Part shown: positions 8,656 through 19,199 of the stretch, piece by piece
How the letters are laid out: each line of letters starts with the position of its first letter
Position numbering within the stretch: position 1 is the first letter of the stretch
DNA from: Paenibacillus sp. W2I17
GTDB lineage: Bacteria > Bacillota > Bacilli > Paenibacillales > Paenibacillaceae
Assembly (NCBI RefSeq): GCF_030815985.1
Contig: NZ_JAUSXM010000001.1
Span: forward strand, 4,526,001-4,590,000
Reading direction: 5' to 3'
Length of the DNA stretch: 64,000 nt
Translations under genes and position numbers: made by a program
Notes under the pieces: generated by a model
Told to the model about the DNA's origin: nothing
Database searches by the model: none
Seen by the model: the letters and a program-made list of their open reading frames with translations, nothing else

Positions 8656-9426
8656 TCACCTTTCCCGGTTCCGCTCATATATAATACGCAGCCCTTCAAG
8701 CGTAAGCAGCGGATCAACTTCCTCTATACTACGGGTTTCTTCTGCGATAAGTGTAGCGAGACCACCCGTCGCAATAACTCGGGGCTTCGCTCCCATCTCC
8801 TCGCGAATACGTTCTACAATACCATCTACCTGGCCCGCATAGCCAAATATAATACCCGCTTGCATGGCATGAATAGTATTACGGCCAATGACCTTTTTAG
8901 GTTTCTCCAGCTCTATACGAGGCAACTTGGATGCCCGCTCATAGAGCGCTTCAGTGGCAATCTGAATGCCAGGTACAATAGCTCCCCCCAGGTAGTGGCC
9001 TTTCTCGTCAATACAGTCAAAGGTCGTTGCAGTACCGAAATCGACCACGACGAGAGGGCCGCCATACTTCTCAACGGCTGCCACTGCATTAACAATACGA
9101 TCTGCACCCACTTCACGAGGGTTCTCGTATCGCAGATTCAAGCCAGTTTTGATACCAGGCCCAACGAGCAAAGCTTTTTTGCCTACATACTTCTCGCACA
9201 TCGCTTCGATTACATTCACCAGTGGCGGAACCACAGATGAGATGATGACACCTTCGATGTCACTTGCCCTGATGCCGGACATATGAAATAAATTATAAAT
9301 CAATACGCCGTATTCATCCACTGTTGACTGACGTGATGTACTCAGACGAAAGTGGTGCAGCAATTCCCGGCCTTGATATACGCCGAGCACCATATTGCTG
9401 TTCCCCACGTCTACAACTAGAATCAA
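8656..9426 (-). CDS. coaX: type III pantothenate kinase
   Basis: CoaX phosphorylates pantothenate, the first step of CoA synthesis. The 256-residue protein belongs to the ASKHA fold: [12 protein letters not shown] near residues 6-17 is the phosphate-1 motif, and [11 protein letters not shown] near 124-134 is the second. Conserved [25 protein letters not shown] lies before it. The type III enzyme is not feedback-inhibited by CoA. It follows nadC by six bases, so it is cotranscribed with the nad genes. Confidence 0.95.
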   Translation of the reverse strand: MILVVDVGNSNMVLGVYQGRELLHHFRLSTSRQSTVDEYGVLIYNLFHMSGIRASDIEGVIISSVVPPLVNVIEAMCEKYVGKKALLVGPGIKTGLNLRYENPREVGADRIVNAVAAVEKYGGPLVVVDFGTATTFDCIDEKGHYLGGAIVPGIQIATEALYERASKLPRIELEKPKKVIGRNTIHAMQAGIIFGYAGQVDGIVERIREEMGAKPRVIATGGLATLIAEETRSIEEVDPLLTLEGLRIIYERNRER

Positions 9427-9432
9427 AGAGGT

Positions 9433-10299
9433 TCACCCCTCTTTCTTTTCATTTAAATCCAGACTAATATCCAGGCTCTCAAAGGAATAGGTTAACCTGC
9501 CAACCGAAATTACATCCACACCACTCTCTGCAATACCACGAATGGTCTGAAGAGACACGTTACCGGATGCTTCAACCTTCACATGAGGAGCCTGTTCACG
9601 AATAAGTTCAACCGCTTCACGCATCCGCTCTGGATGCATGTTATCCAGCATAATGATATCTGCACCGGCTTGCAAGGCTTCTCTCACCTGCTCCAGATTT
9701 TCAGTCTCCACTTCAATCGTCATCGTATGTGGGATAACGGTTCGCGCACGCTGTACCGCCTCGGTGATTCCGCCTGCACCCTTGATGTGGTTATCCTTAA
9801 TCATAACGGCATCGTACAGTCCAAATCGATGATTCGCTCCGCCACCCACGCGCACTGCATATTTCTCAAGTAATCGGTGGCCCGGCGTTGTCTTACGTGT
9901 ATCCACAAGCCTAGTCTCAAGACCATCCAGCACATCCACGTAGGCACGCGTACGCGTAGCTATTCCGGACATACGTTGCAGCAAGTTAAGTGCCAGTCGT
10001 TCCCCCGTAAGCAGTGAATGTGTACTTCCCTCTACCTCGGCCAAAATCGTGCCATGGGTAACCTTGTCTCCATCTGTTACCTTCGGTGTAAATACAAGAT
10101 CAGGATCAACGACCTGAAATACAAGTTCAGCTACGGTCATGCCTGCAATAATACCATTGTCTTTGGCGTGTATAATGGCCTTGGATTGGTTGCCTGCTGG
10201 GATCGTCACACTTGTTGTAACGTCACCTGCACCAACATCTTCCCGAAGCCAGTTTTTGATTGATTCGATAAGCCCTTCATTATATCCGTTCAGTATCAT
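9433..10299 (-). CDS. nadC: nicotinate-nucleotide pyrophosphorylase (carboxylating)
   Basis: NadC joins quinolinate to PRPP and decarboxylates the product to nicotinate mononucleotide. The 288-residue protein has the expected blocks: EDVGAGDVTT near residue 20, LNLLQRMSGIAT, the active-site DTRKTTPGHR and KYAVRVGGGANHR, and MLDNMHPERM and SGNVSLQTI in the barrel. It overlaps the 3' end of nadB by four bases (ATGA type). It is the third gene of a nadA-nadB-nadC operon. Confidence 0.96.
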   Translation of the reverse strand: MILNGYNEGLIESIKNWLREDVGAGDVTTSVTIPAGNQSKAIIHAKDNGIIAGMTVAELVFQVVDPDLVFTPKVTDGDKVTHGTILAEVEGSTHSLLTGERLALNLLQRMSGIATRTRAYVDVLDGLETRLVDTRKTTPGHRLLEKYAVRVGGGANHRFGLYDAVMIKDNHIKGAGGITEAVQRARTVIPHTMTIEVETENLEQVREALQAGADIIMLDNMHPERMREAVELIREQAPHVKVEASGNVSLQTIRGIAESGVDVISVGRLTYSFESLDISLDLNEKKEG

Positions 10300-11936
10300 G
10301 ACATCAATTCCTCCACAATCGCTTGTTCTCGCTGCTGCAGGCTATGCTTCTGCCACACGATATCATCACGTGCCGGGAAATCCTCACGATAGTGAGCCCC
10401 CCGACTCTCCTCGCGGTGTAATGCTCCGCTGGTAACTAACCAGGCACAGGTCAGAAGGTTGGCATACTCCAGCTCTTCCTTATGAGTGAGTGTCTGATCA
10501 AAAAATTGCAATTCCTGTTGCAGCTTGTCCATAGCCTTCTGCAAATCCTCACCATTCCGGCGCAAGCCTACCTGACGAACCATCATTTTCTGTAACCGTA
10601 AGCGTCTTTCGGATACCGGCTTTTGCTCTTCCGTGATCTTATTGATCTTGTTATTCATATCCACAGACGAAGGCGCTCCTCCTCTTGCTTTTAATAAACC
10701 AAGCGGAGGGAGAGATTGAATACGATCAACAATTCTCCGCCCAAATACAATCGCTTCTGATAAAGAGTTGCTTGCCAGACGGTTAGCTCCGTGCACTCCT
10801 GTAGAAGACACCTCACCACAAGCAAATAATCGGGAGATGCTGCTCTCTCCACTTAAATCCGTTTTCACTCCACCCATCATGTAATGGGCAGCAGGTGCAA
10901 CGGGAATCCAGTCCGTTGTCATGTCCAATCCATAACGCATACAAGTTTCATATATGGTAGGGAACCGATGCTTGGTCATCTCTGGCTGTTCATGCGTAAT
11001 GTCCAAGTACACAAAGGTACTGTTGGTGGACTCCATCTCACTAACAATCGCTCGTGCCACGATATCGCGTGGGGCCAGTTCAAGCTGGGCATGATAACGA
11101 TCCATGAAGCGCTCGCCCTTCACATTGCGCAAATATGCCCCTTCGCCGCGTACGGCTTCTGACACAAGGAAACGCGGGGCCCCCGGGTAACATAGAGAGG
11201 TGGGGTGGAATTGGATAAATTCCATGTCACGAACAATAGCCCCAGCCCGATAGGCCATGGCTACACCATCGGCAGTAGCTACATCCGGATTCGTCGTGTA
11301 TCGGTACAGTTGCCCTGCCCCACCAGAGCAAAGAACAGTTGCCTGTGCCTTCACGAACACTTGCGATCCGTCATCCTTCTGAACCAGAGCGCCAATGCAT
11401 TCCCCTCGATCTCGATCTGTAATCAGGTCAACAACAAAATGCTCATCCCATACTTCAATCCCAGGATGTTCATTCACTTCAACAGCAAGTGCACGTACAA
11501 TCTCATATCCTGTTGCATCTCCGTTGGCATGCAAAATACGGCGGTGGCTATGCGCACCTTCCTGCGTCAACGCCAACTCGCCGTTCTCCAGATCAAATAA
11601 AGTACCCAAACGAATCAGTTCCTTCACTCCGTCCGGGCCCTCATTCACCAATACCTCTACCGCTTCGGAGCGGCATAAGCCCGCTCCTGCTACAAGTGTG
11701 TCCTGCAAGTGGTAAGCAGGTGAATCATCCTCAGCAATAACCGCAGCGATGCCTCCCTGCGCATATCTGGTGTTACTTTCAAGTAATGACTTCTTCGTGA
11801 TCATTAATACACGTTGTTGTTCACTTGCCTTAATGGCAGTAAACAAACCAGCAATCCCTGAGCCTATAACCAGTACATCCGTCTCTACCATGGGTAGCGC
11901 AGACAGATCAAAATCAACTAAATATTGCGGTATCAT
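10296..11936 (-). CDS. nadB: L-aspartate oxidase
   Basis: NadB oxidises L-aspartate to iminoaspartate with FAD. The 546-residue protein has the FAD fold VLVIGSGIAGLFTA near residues 20-33, the RYAQGGIAAV block, HRRILHANGDATG, EFIQFHPT, REESRGAHYREDFP near the C-terminal active site, and GEVSSTGVHGANRLASNS. The start is the ATG at 11936, with ACAGGTGA just upstream. The open frame continues to 12107, but those codons overlap nadA in another frame and do not resemble NadB. Confidence 0.95.
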   Translation of the reverse strand: MIPQYLVDFDLSALPMVETDVLVIGSGIAGLFTAIKASEQQRVLMITKKSLLESNTRYAQGGIAAVIAEDDSPAYHLQDTLVAGAGLCRSEAVEVLVNEGPDGVKELIRLGTLFDLENGELALTQEGAHSHRRILHANGDATGYEIVRALAVEVNEHPGIEVWDEHFVVDLITDRDRGECIGALVQKDDGSQVFVKAQATVLCSGGAGQLYRYTTNPDVATADGVAMAYRAGAIVRDMEFIQFHPTSLCYPGAPRFLVSEAVRGEGAYLRNVKGERFMDRYHAQLELAPRDIVARAIVSEMESTNSTFVYLDITHEQPEMTKHRFPTIYETCMRYGLDMTTDWIPVAPAAHYMMGGVKTDLSGESSISRLFACGEVSSTGVHGANRLASNSLSEAIVFGRRIVDRIQSLPPLGLLKARGGAPSSVDMNNKINKITEEQKPVSERRLRLQKMMVRQVGLRRNGEDLQKAMDKLQQELQFFDQTLTHKEELEYANLLTCAWLVTSGALHREESRGAHYREDFPARDDIVWQKHSLQQREQAIVEELMS

Positions 11937-11971
11937 GTTATTCACCTGTCTTGGAGCAAGAGTAGCGCATC

Positions 11972-12910
11972 CTACTTTACCAACAACATGCGCTCTAGTG
12001 ATTCTCTGGCTTTGTCGGCAACGGCCGGTGGCACGTAGATTTGCGGCTTCATCGTTTCCAGGCATTTCACCAGTTTCTTCAAGTTGTTCACCTTCATGTT
12101 GGGACATACGAGGAACTTTGTAGCAAAGTGGAACTGTTTATCCGGACTATCCAGACGAAGCTGATATCCTGTACCATCTTCGGTACCTACGATAAATTCC
12201 TTCGCTGATGAATTTTTGCAATACTCCAGAATAGCTGTTGTGCTGCCTACAAAATCACCCATTTCTACAACCTCAGGGCGACACTCTGGATGGACAACAA
12301 ACTCTGCATTTGGATGCTTGGCTCTCATCTCTACCACATCTTTAACTGTAAGCATATCGTGAGTGTTGCAGTAGCCTTCCCAGATAATCATTTTCTTGTC
12401 GGTATGCTGCTGCACATAATGCCCCAGGTTTTTATCCGGTACCCAGATAATTTCGTCGGAATCCACCGATTGAATAACCTTGACTGCGTTCGCCGATGTA
12501 CAACAGATGTCAGTCTCTGCTTTGATCTCAGCCGAGGAATTGATATACGTAACCACCTTGGCATTAGGATGTTGTGCTTTCAATTTGCGTAGTCCATCCA
12601 CATTCACCATATCTGCCATTGGGCAGCCTGCACGTTCGTCCGGGATAATAACTGTTTTATTTGGCGCAAGAATTTTAGCGCTTTCACCCATAAAATGAAC
12701 ACCACAGAAAACGATCACATCCGCATCTGTTTGGGCTGCCTTCTGGGCTAATAGAAACGAATCTCCACGGAAGTCGGCAACCTCCTGTACTTCGTCACGT
12801 TGATAATAATGGGCAAGAATAATGGCATTACGTTCCTTTTTCAACACCATAAGCCGCTCACGCAGCTCGCGGTTCATCTCAGCCTTGCGCTCTAAAGCCA
12901 GAGCTTCCAC
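11972..12910 (-). CDS. nadA: quinolinate synthase A
   Basis: NadA condenses iminoaspartate with dihydroxyacetone phosphate to quinolinate, using a 4Fe-4S cluster. The 312-residue protein has the LAHYYQRDEVQEVAD motif near residues 33-47, FRGDSFLLAQ, CGVHFMGESAKIL, and the likely cluster cysteines in DICCTSANAV, HPECRPEV and LVCPNMK. Translation starts at a GTG with AAAGGAGAGG about nine bases upstream. It is the first gene after a clear promoter. The operon order nadA-nadB-nadC differs from the nadB-nadC-nadA order of B. subtilis. Confidence 0.95.
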   Translation of the reverse strand: MEALALERKAEMNRELRERLMVLKKERNAIILAHYYQRDEVQEVADFRGDSFLLAQKAAQTDADVIVFCGVHFMGESAKILAPNKTVIIPDERAGCPMADMVNVDGLRKLKAQHPNAKVVTYINSSAEIKAETDICCTSANAVKVIQSVDSDEIIWVPDKNLGHYVQQHTDKKMIIWEGYCNTHDMLTVKDVVEMRAKHPNAEFVVHPECRPEVVEMGDFVGSTTAILEYCKNSSAKEFIVGTEDGTGYQLRLDSPDKQFHFATKFLVCPNMKVNNLKKLVKCLETMKPQIYVPPAVADKARESLERMLLVK

Positions 12911-13144
12911 CTGTGATCCTCTCCTTTATCGGGACAGCGTCATGCGCTGTTTCGTGGGCTAACCTAAGTCGTTATCTTCGCTTGAGAAACGAATCACAAG
13001 CGGTTTAACAACTAATTTACACAACGTTCACGACTCTGTCAATAAATGAAAAAGGCCCGGAACAGCGCTGTAACCACCTGTTTGCTAACTGGTTCGCCAT
13101 CTAACTCCCGTTTATCTTTATCTATCCTCTTTTAAAATAATGGA
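12911..13144 (-). promoter_or_regulatory. nadABC sigma-A promoter region
   Basis: The minus strand shows -35 TTGACA at 13037-13042 and -10 TAAATT at 13014-13019 with a 17-base spacer; the -10 is preceded by TGTG. The leader is about 95 bases. A small palindrome ACAGCGCTGT lies upstream near 13062-13073. I could not recognise an NiaR/NadR operator with certainty. Confidence 0.75.
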
Positions 13145-13172
13145 TAAAAAAAGAGAGCCCGAGGGCTCTCTT
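13145..13172 (-). terminator. terminator of ftsH
   Basis: On the minus strand AGAGAGCCC pairs with GGGCTCTCT around a very tight centre, then seven T follow (13145-13151). It lies 37 bases after the ftsH stop. Confidence 0.93.
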
Positions 13173-13208
13173 GATTTCACCTGCTATCATAGCCAGATGT
13201 ATTGTGCA

Positions 13209-15254
13209 TTAAGACGTTGGCTTTGTTCCGCCATCATCCGGGTTATTGTTATTACCCTTTTCCAGATTCGGAGCTTCGTTTGGAATATCTCCGGCTGGTG
13301 GCTCAGGCGTTTCATCTTTACCTTGAATACGAACACGCACATCACCGATGGTGTCGATGATTGGCTCTCCGCCTTCAGTTGGTGTGCCTTCACCATCATT
13401 GTCATTCTCTGCTTTTGGAGTCAAAGAACCTGTTTCGATCAATTGCTTGATCTGATCCATTTCCAAAGTCTCAACCTCAAGCAAAGTTTGAGCGATCAGG
13501 TGCATCTCTTTTGAATGTTTAACAAGCAAGTCCTTACACTTCTCATAACAGTCATTGATAAAGCGTTGCATTTCCTGATCAATCTCGTAAGCAATGGAAT
13601 CCGAGTAATTCTGTTCATGACCGATATCCCGACCAAGGAATACCTGTCCTTGTGAACTTCCGAATTGCATAGGTCCCAATTTCTCACTCATACCGTATTC
13701 CATAACCATGCTGCGAACAATACCTGTCGCTTGCTGGAAGTCACTGTATGCACCAGTACCAATTTCTCCGATGAACAATTCTTCAGCTACACGACCCCCG
13801 AGAAGTCCGGTTACTTTATCCAGCAATTCCTGCTTGGTAACCAGCATACGGTCTTCTTTTGGCAACATGATTACATATCCACCCGCACGTCCGCGCGGAA
13901 TAATGGTCACTTTATGTACCATATCAGCATGTTCGAGGAAGTATCCTACAATGGTATGACCTGCTTCGTGATAAGCAACGATTCGTTTCTCACGATCACT
14001 GATGACACGGCTTTTCTTCTCCGTACCAACGATGACACGGTCAATCGCTTCGTCAACTTCCTTCATGGAAATATCTTTACGGTTACGACGCGCTGCAAGC
14101 AATGCCGCTTCGTTCAAGAGATTCTCCAAATCCGCACCAGAGAAACCTGTTGTACGCTTCGCGATAATATCCATCTTCACATCTTTGGTCAGTGGTTTAT
14201 TACGGGAATGTACTTTCAGGACAGCTTCACGACCTCTTACATCAGGGCGGTCAACCGTAATTTGACGGTCAAAACGTCCTGGACGCAGCAAGGCAGGGTC
14301 CAAAATATCTGCACGGTTCGTTGCGGCTATGATGATAATACCTTCGTTAACTCCGAATCCGTCCATCTCAACGAGCAACTGGTTGAGTGTCTGTTCACGT
14401 TCATCGTGACCACCACCGAGACCAGCACCACGCTGACGTCCTACAGCATCAATCTCATCGATAAAGATGATACATGGGGCATTTTTCTTCGCATTTTCAA
14501 ACAAATCACGTACACGTGATGCACCGACACCGACAAACATTTCCACGAAGTCGGAACCTGAAATTGTGAAGAATGGTACACCCGCTTCACCGGCTACGGC
14601 ACGAGCGAGCAATGTTTTACCGGTACCTGGAGGCCCTACGAGCAATACGCCCTTAGGAATCCGTGCACCTACTGCTGCGAATTTACGAGGGTCCTTGAGG
14701 AAGTCTACAACCTCAACAAGTTCCTGTTTCTCTTCGTCAGCACCCGCAACATCTTCAAATGTAACCCGCTTCTTCTCTTCGTTGTAGAGACGAGCACGGC
14801 TTTTACCAAAGTTCATTACTTTACCGCCGCCGCCTTGAGCCTGATTAAACAGGAAGAAGAACAGCAGGAACATAATGATCAAAGGAATAAAGGAAGTCAG
14901 CAACGTCAACCAGATGCTGTCACCTTTCATTGGCTCCTGATGATATTGGAAATTGTTAGTTTCACTTGCAGCTACAAGCTCACTAATTGCCTCATCCGTA
15001 GGAGGAATATACGTTGAGAAATTTTCTGATTTGGCGCCATCAGGTGCCTTCTTGTATTGACCGGTCACGAGATACGTTTGACCGTTGAATTGAACCGTCA
15101 ATTCAGAGACATTGTTGGCTTTGATCGCTGCACGCAACTGATCATATCTAGGATTATCGGTGGCTTCGCCGCCATTGCTGACGAACTGGACTATCCCCAC
15201 CACAACTAAAAAAAGAATCAAATAAAAACCAGAATTCCGGATGAACCGATTCAT
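13209..15254 (-). CDS. ftsH: ATP-dependent zinc metalloprotease FtsH
   Basis: FtsH is the membrane-bound AAA protease that degrades misfolded and regulatory membrane and cytosolic proteins. The 681-residue protein has a first membrane segment near residues 9-26, an extracytoplasmic domain and a second segment ([19 protein letters not shown], about 113-131). The AAA module has Walker A GPPGTGKT, Walker B IIFIDEID and the second region of homology ending RPGRFDRQ. The zinc protease site is HEAGH. The C-terminal 60 residues are acidic and proline/glycine-rich, typical of Firmicute FtsH. Confidence 0.97.
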   Translation of the reverse strand: MNRFIRNSGFYLILFLVVVGIVQFVSNGGEATDNPRYDQLRAAIKANNVSELTVQFNGQTYLVTGQYKKAPDGAKSENFSTYIPPTDEAISELVAASETNNFQYHQEPMKGDSIWLTLLTSFIPLIIMFLLFFFLFNQAQGGGGKVMNFGKSRARLYNEEKKRVTFEDVAGADEEKQELVEVVDFLKDPRKFAAVGARIPKGVLLVGPPGTGKTLLARAVAGEAGVPFFTISGSDFVEMFVGVGASRVRDLFENAKKNAPCIIFIDEIDAVGRQRGAGLGGGHDEREQTLNQLLVEMDGFGVNEGIIIIAATNRADILDPALLRPGRFDRQITVDRPDVRGREAVLKVHSRNKPLTKDVKMDIIAKRTTGFSGADLENLLNEAALLAARRNRKDISMKEVDEAIDRVIVGTEKKSRVISDREKRIVAYHEAGHTIVGYFLEHADMVHKVTIIPRGRAGGYVIMLPKEDRMLVTKQELLDKVTGLLGGRVAEELFIGEIGTGAYSDFQQATGIVRSMVMEYGMSEKLGPMQFGSSQGQVFLGRDIGHEQNYSDSIAYEIDQEMQRFINDCYEKCKDLLVKHSKEMHLIAQTLLEVETLEMDQIKQLIETGSLTPKAENDNDGEGTPTEGGEPIIDTIGDVRVRIQGKDETPEPPAGDIPNEAPNLEKGNNNNPDDGGTKPTS

Positions 15255-15294
15255 CCCCTACCTCCTCTCGAGACACTTTAATTATTTTAACATA

Positions 15295-15348
15295 GCCCGA
15301 CATGGCTTCTCAACAGAAGCCAAGAACAGCTCAAGGCTTGGGTCGGGC
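15295..15348 (-). other. stable hairpin between hpt and ftsH
   Basis: The transcript forms GCCCGAC/GTCGGGC outer arms (15342-15348 and 15295-15301) and an inner perfect GGCTTCT-GTTG-AGAAGCC hairpin. No run of U follows directly, so it is more likely an RNA processing or stability element than a simple terminator. It ends about 40 bases before the ftsH ATG. Confidence 0.5.
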
Positions 15349-15354
15349 AGGATA

Positions 15355-15894
15355 TTAGCTACTATAGACTTCCGGCTTCAAAATCCCGATATAGGGCAGG
15401 TTCCGGTACTTCTCCGCAAAATCCAAACCGTAACCAACGATGAACGCGTCAGGAATGTCAAAGCCTGTGTAATGAGCTTCCAACTCAACTTTACGGCCTG
15501 AAGGCTTGTCGAACAGCGTAACCACACGCACCGACTCGGCACCGCGGTTTTCTAGCAGTTCAATCAGATAGCTGAGTGTAAGTCCGCTGTCGATAATATC
15601 TTCGACAATCAGAACTTCCCGTCCTTCAACGGATACATCCAGATCCTTAATGATTTTGACAACACCTGATGACTTGGTGGAAGCGCCGTAACTGGATACT
15701 GCCATAAAATCCATTTCAACAGGTACCGTTATGTTTTTAACCAAATCAGCCATAAATATAAACGCACCCTTGAGCACACAAATGACCAAAGGATTGCGAT
15801 TTGCATATTCGGCACTTAGTGTTGCGCCTAATTCCTTGACTTTACTCTGAATTTCTTCTTCACTGATCAATACTTCCTGAATGTCGTTCTGCAA
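15355..15894 (-). CDS. hpt: hypoxanthine phosphoribosyltransferase
   Basis: Hpt salvages hypoxanthine (and guanine) with PRPP. The 179-residue length is typical. The PRPP-binding motif [17 protein letters not shown] lies near residues 94-110, the flexible loop includes [11 protein letters not shown], and [20 protein letters not shown] carries the purine-binding region near the C terminus. The gene sits between tilS and ftsH, exactly as in B. subtilis, where TilS and Hpt together control ftsH expression. That regulatory link here is inference from synteny. Confidence 0.95.
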   Translation of the reverse strand: MQNDIQEVLISEEEIQSKVKELGATLSAEYANRNPLVICVLKGAFIFMADLVKNITVPVEMDFMAVSSYGASTKSSGVVKIIKDLDVSVEGREVLIVEDIIDSGLTLSYLIELLENRGAESVRVVTLFDKPSGRKVELEAHYTGFDIPDAFIVGYGLDFAEKYRNLPYIGILKPEVYSS

Positions 15895-15946
15895 CTGTGC
15901 GAACCTCCTAAGTTATACTATGAAAGCCTTACCTGAACCATAACCA

Positions 15947-17386
15947 CTACCCCTGAATCGCTGAATCGCCTACAGTCATGTACAGGATTGCGGAAGTGCC
16001 CTCCCTGACAGGAGCCACATTGGACCGTCGAACACCCGGTAACCAGATGATCTGACCTGCTCCATCACATACCACAGGAATACGTGGACGGACAGATGGG
16101 GGGATTTTCTCATCGATGAAAATATTTTTCACCTTTTTGCTTCCGTTTAATCCCATCACTTTCATGGTATCTCCAGGTAACCGTGAACGCACAACCAGCG
16201 GCATAAGCAGTTGATCCGCATCAAACGCGGCTTGATCCGCCGATTCCGGTACATGATAGTCCTCGGGACTCACCGTCATCAACCGAATATACCGGTTAAT
16301 TGGGGTGAGTGAAAGCTCATAAGTTCCACTCCATTGCGCAAGACGATACTCGTAAGATTGATCCTGTACGTCCGTCCGTATGCCAAAAGAAATCAGATTA
16401 TACTCCCGAGTGCAGGCGAGTGTCTGTCCTATATCCAGGCTCCAGGTCGTCACATGGGTCTCCATGACCTTGCGTCGAATGGTTTCAATACGGGTAAAGT
16501 CGACAAAATCACTGTCCAAAGGCAGATAATTCAATATTAGTTTAATCAACCTTCGTTGTAAAGCGACATGTAACTTCAAGAAGGAAGGCACCTCAAAGGT
16601 TTGCCTTCCGCCGTTCACCTGCACTAGACACCTGTATGTGTCATATGCACTCTGCTCCATGAAATCGTCTTCATCACCCACAATTTCGGCAAGCCGATTC
16701 AATGACGGCGTGAGTTGTCCATTATACTGCCCCAAAAAAGGAAGCACATCCAAGCGAATAGCATTACGCCGATATTTACGCATGGCGTTGCTCTCATCAT
16801 TGAAATACATAAAACCCTGGGTATTACAAGCTTCTACAAGGTCTGTCTTGTTTATACGAAGGCATGGACGAATAAGTTCCACATTTTTTTCTCGTCTTTT
16901 AAACTTCATTCCTGAGAGTCCCGACAAGCCGGTTCCACGAAGCAAATGAAGCATGACTGTCTCCGCCTGATCATCCGCATGATGTGCCAAAGCGATGCTT
17001 GCCGCATTATATTTGGAAGCCACTTCGTGCAAAAAGGCATATCGCTTGTTGCGGGCTGCTTCCTGTGGTCCTTGACCCGTCAACTCCATATATGAAGGTA
17101 CATCGGCCTTGGTCCATTCAAATGTAATACCAAGCTGCTGTGCCAGTTCCATCATTTTCTCCGCTTCGTCATCAGATTCAGTCCGAAAACCATGATGAAC
17201 ATGGGCACAGATTAATTCAAGCGGGACATGCCGCATGCTGATCTCGTGCATGATATGCAAAAAAGCTACCGAGTCCGGCCCGCCCGATACTGCGACGACA
17301 ATCCGATCCCCGGGAACCCATAACTGATGCTCTTCCGCTGCATCCAGCACGTTCTTCACCAGCATGTTCCAGCGTAAAGCCTCCAT
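15947..17386 (-). CDS. tilS: tRNA(Ile)-lysidine synthase
   Basis: TilS modifies cytidine 34 of the CAU-anticodon tRNA-Ile to lysidine, so that it reads AUA. The 479-residue protein has the PP-loop ATPase motif VAVSGGPDSVAFLH near residues 28-41, HVHHGFR, LAHHADDQAETVMLHLLRGTGLSG near 134-157, and a C-terminal TilS domain (VRSRLPGDTMKVMGLNGSKKVKNI). A GAGGAACAGG site precedes the chosen ATG; another ATG seven codons in is possible. It lies directly upstream of hpt. Confidence 0.95.
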   Translation of the reverse strand: MEALRWNMLVKNVLDAAEEHQLWVPGDRIVVAVSGGPDSVAFLHIMHEISMRHVPLELICAHVHHGFRTESDDEAEKMMELAQQLGITFEWTKADVPSYMELTGQGPQEAARNKRYAFLHEVASKYNAASIALAHHADDQAETVMLHLLRGTGLSGLSGMKFKRREKNVELIRPCLRINKTDLVEACNTQGFMYFNDESNAMRKYRRNAIRLDVLPFLGQYNGQLTPSLNRLAEIVGDEDDFMEQSAYDTYRCLVQVNGGRQTFEVPSFLKLHVALQRRLIKLILNYLPLDSDFVDFTRIETIRRKVMETHVTTWSLDIGQTLACTREYNLISFGIRTDVQDQSYEYRLAQWSGTYELSLTPINRYIRLMTVSPEDYHVPESADQAAFDADQLLMPLVVRSRLPGDTMKVMGLNGSKKVKNIFIDEKIPPSVRPRIPVVCDGAGQIIWLPGVRRSNVAPVREGTSAILYMTVGDSAIQG

Positions 17387-17430
17387 ACCTGTTCCTCATT
17401 CCTTGCGTTATGTATATGCACTCTCACAGA

Positions 17431-18378
17431 TCAGAAAAGTAGTGCATAGATGAGCACTCCAATAAGTAATATCACAGATACAGCAAATGCATTTTTAAGC
17501 CAGCGCGGTGTTGTACTTTTGGAACGACGACGGAGAGGCGTGGGGCGTGCCATCATTTCCTTCCACCCTTGTGCCGCATGACCTGCATCACGAAACTGAC
17601 CTCGTAATGCCTGAATCGTCCAATTGCGAAAAGGACCCAGTCGTTCACTGCGCTCCACCAGCGCTACGAGCTGATTCACACTTCGCAGTTGCGGTAATCC
17701 CTCCGCTGCCAGTGCCTTGAGTGCGTCTGCTTCAAGTACATGAATCAACAATAATGCAAATGCAAATACATCATAGGTACCATCTGCCGTACGGCTGCCT
17801 GCATTCCAGAAGCCCCGATCATACCATTCGGTGAACTGTTTGACGCTTCGACCAATCGACGTAACTCCGCCGTAGTCGATCAATTCCACCTGCCCATAGT
17901 CGGATACCAACACATTCTGAGGTTTGAGATCACCAAACACCCATCCCGCCTGATGCAATTGTGCCAGCTTCTGCAAGAGTCTAAGTCCCACCAGAAGTGT
18001 CCAGTCTGTCCCCTGACGCCGAATGAAGTGATGAAGTGCCTCACCTCGAACGTAACGCATCACATAAAAGGGAATATCCCGGCCACGAACGGCATAATCA
18101 TCCACATCTTTAAGATAGGAAGGAATGCCGCTCTGCCGAAGGGCCTCATGATTACGCTGTAGTTGAAAAGATTTGAGCACATTAACTTCCGATTGCAGAT
18201 CTACCGGATCAAATCCCATTTTTAGCGCGTAGTGTTTGCCATTTTCACCCCGTTGGACAAGAAAAACGATGCCATTAGCTCCTTTGCCCAGTAGCTTCCG
18301 AATCGTGTAACGACTGCGATTCCATTTCCCTGTAACCACTGTTCCTGGCGGGAAAGAGGCGTCAGACAACGTTGTCAC
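17431..18378 (-). CDS. yabT: membrane-anchored Ser/Thr protein kinase (YabT-like)
   Basis: This is a Hanks-type kinase of about 315 residues. The glycine loop GKGANGIVFLV lies near residues 31-41, followed by the ATP-binding lysine in YALKMG. The catalytic loop reads FGDLKPQNVLV, with FGD in place of HRD, and the metal motif is DYG rather than DFG. B. subtilis YabT shows similar deviations. A C-terminal membrane helix (about 291-313, rich in I, L, V) anchors it. I place the start at the GTG at 18378 (AGAAGGGA upstream), overlapping the yabS stop; a TTG at 18399 is an alternative. In B. subtilis YabT acts in spores and on DNA-bound RecA. Confidence 0.88.
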   Translation of the reverse strand: MTTLSDASFPPGTVVTGKWNRSRYTIRKLLGKGANGIVFLVQRGENGKHYALKMGFDPVDLQSEVNVLKSFQLQRNHEALRQSGIPSYLKDVDDYAVRGRDIPFYVMRYVRGEALHHFIRRQGTDWTLLVGLRLLQKLAQLHQAGWVFGDLKPQNVLVSDYGQVELIDYGGVTSIGRSVKQFTEWYDRGFWNAGSRTADGTYDVFAFALLLIHVLEADALKALAAEGLPQLRSVNQLVALVERSERLGPFRNWTIQALRGQFRDAGHAAQGWKEMMARPTPLRRRSKSTTPRWLKNAFAVSVILLIGVLIYALLF

Positions 18379-19114
18379 CGAGCATCCCTTCTCTTTCAAT
18401 GCGATAGTTCCCTTCTATTTCCTGCTGTTTCTCCAGTGTACCATAACGGTAAAAATCAATCACCTTCTGAATTGCAGGACCTGTCGGTGTTGCACCCTTC
18501 ATCTGCAACCTTCCAAACAAGGACCGAACACGGCCTGGATCCGTTGTCCAGTCAATATCCATTACCGCATCTTCTCCACTGTGTCGTCCCGGAAAATGAA
18601 ATACAGAAAGCTTGCTCTGACCTATACGCGCCTGCAAACTTAACATTAAATCACGAATGCCTTCTTCTACCGCAGCCAGTTTGGGTTTCATGCTGGCACT
18701 GACGTCGATTAGCAATATAACCTGTAAGGCTGAAGTTTCAGCCATATCATCCATCACTTCCACGACCCGGGCGCGTTGTGCAGGCTCCAGATCCGTTACC
18801 GTTTTGGGCTCCTTCTCTCCCAAAATTTGTGTTAACTCCCTATTAACCGCCTGCTGAATGGTCTGAACCACCGTTTTCCTTGTCATCATCTGCATGGTAT
18901 GGGCAAGCTGACGTGTACCTACAATTTGGCTGATTCCACCTCCGGCTCTGGCAATATCCTCGATCTCCCGACTACCCAGCTCACCAATGGTTCCATAATC
19001 AATCACACCAACCACATTAACCGTAATCCCCTCTTCCTGTGCTTCGGCCGCTGCCAGCACCGGACTTGGTCCCACATTGGAACAACCGTCGGTGATCAAT
19101 AAGATTTGCTTCAT
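18362..19114 (-). CDS. yabS: von Willebrand factor A domain protein (YabS-like)
   Basis: This 250-residue protein has a partial vWA-like segment at the start (ILLITDGCSNVGPSP, NVVGVIDYG) and a second, complete one from about residue 130, where LLIDVSASMKP provides the metal-ion-dependent adhesion motif DxSxS. There is no signal peptide. The gene is between spoIIE and the YabT kinase, as in B. subtilis, and their reading frames overlap, suggesting a shared function during sporulation. The biochemical role is unknown. Confidence 0.87.
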   Translation of the reverse strand: MKQILLITDGCSNVGPSPVLAAAEAQEEGITVNVVGVIDYGTIGELGSREIEDIARAGGGISQIVGTRQLAHTMQMMTRKTVVQTIQQAVNRELTQILGEKEPKTVTDLEPAQRARVVEVMDDMAETSALQVILLIDVSASMKPKLAAVEEGIRDLMLSLQARIGQSKLSVFHFPGRHSGEDAVMDIDWTTDPGRVRSLFGRLQMKGATPTGPAIQKVIDFYRYGTLEKQQEIEGNYRIEREGMLGDNVV

Positions 19115-19199
19115 CCGATATCCCTCCGTTATTCGTTACTCTCCAACTCTATGACTAGCATTGCCAGAATGAAGAGACTTCAAACAGAAGAATATGCAA

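Noticed and set aside
11937..12107. Extension of nadB upstream
   Set aside because: These codons overlap nadA in another frame and do not match L-aspartate oxidases; the ATG at 11936 has a binding site.
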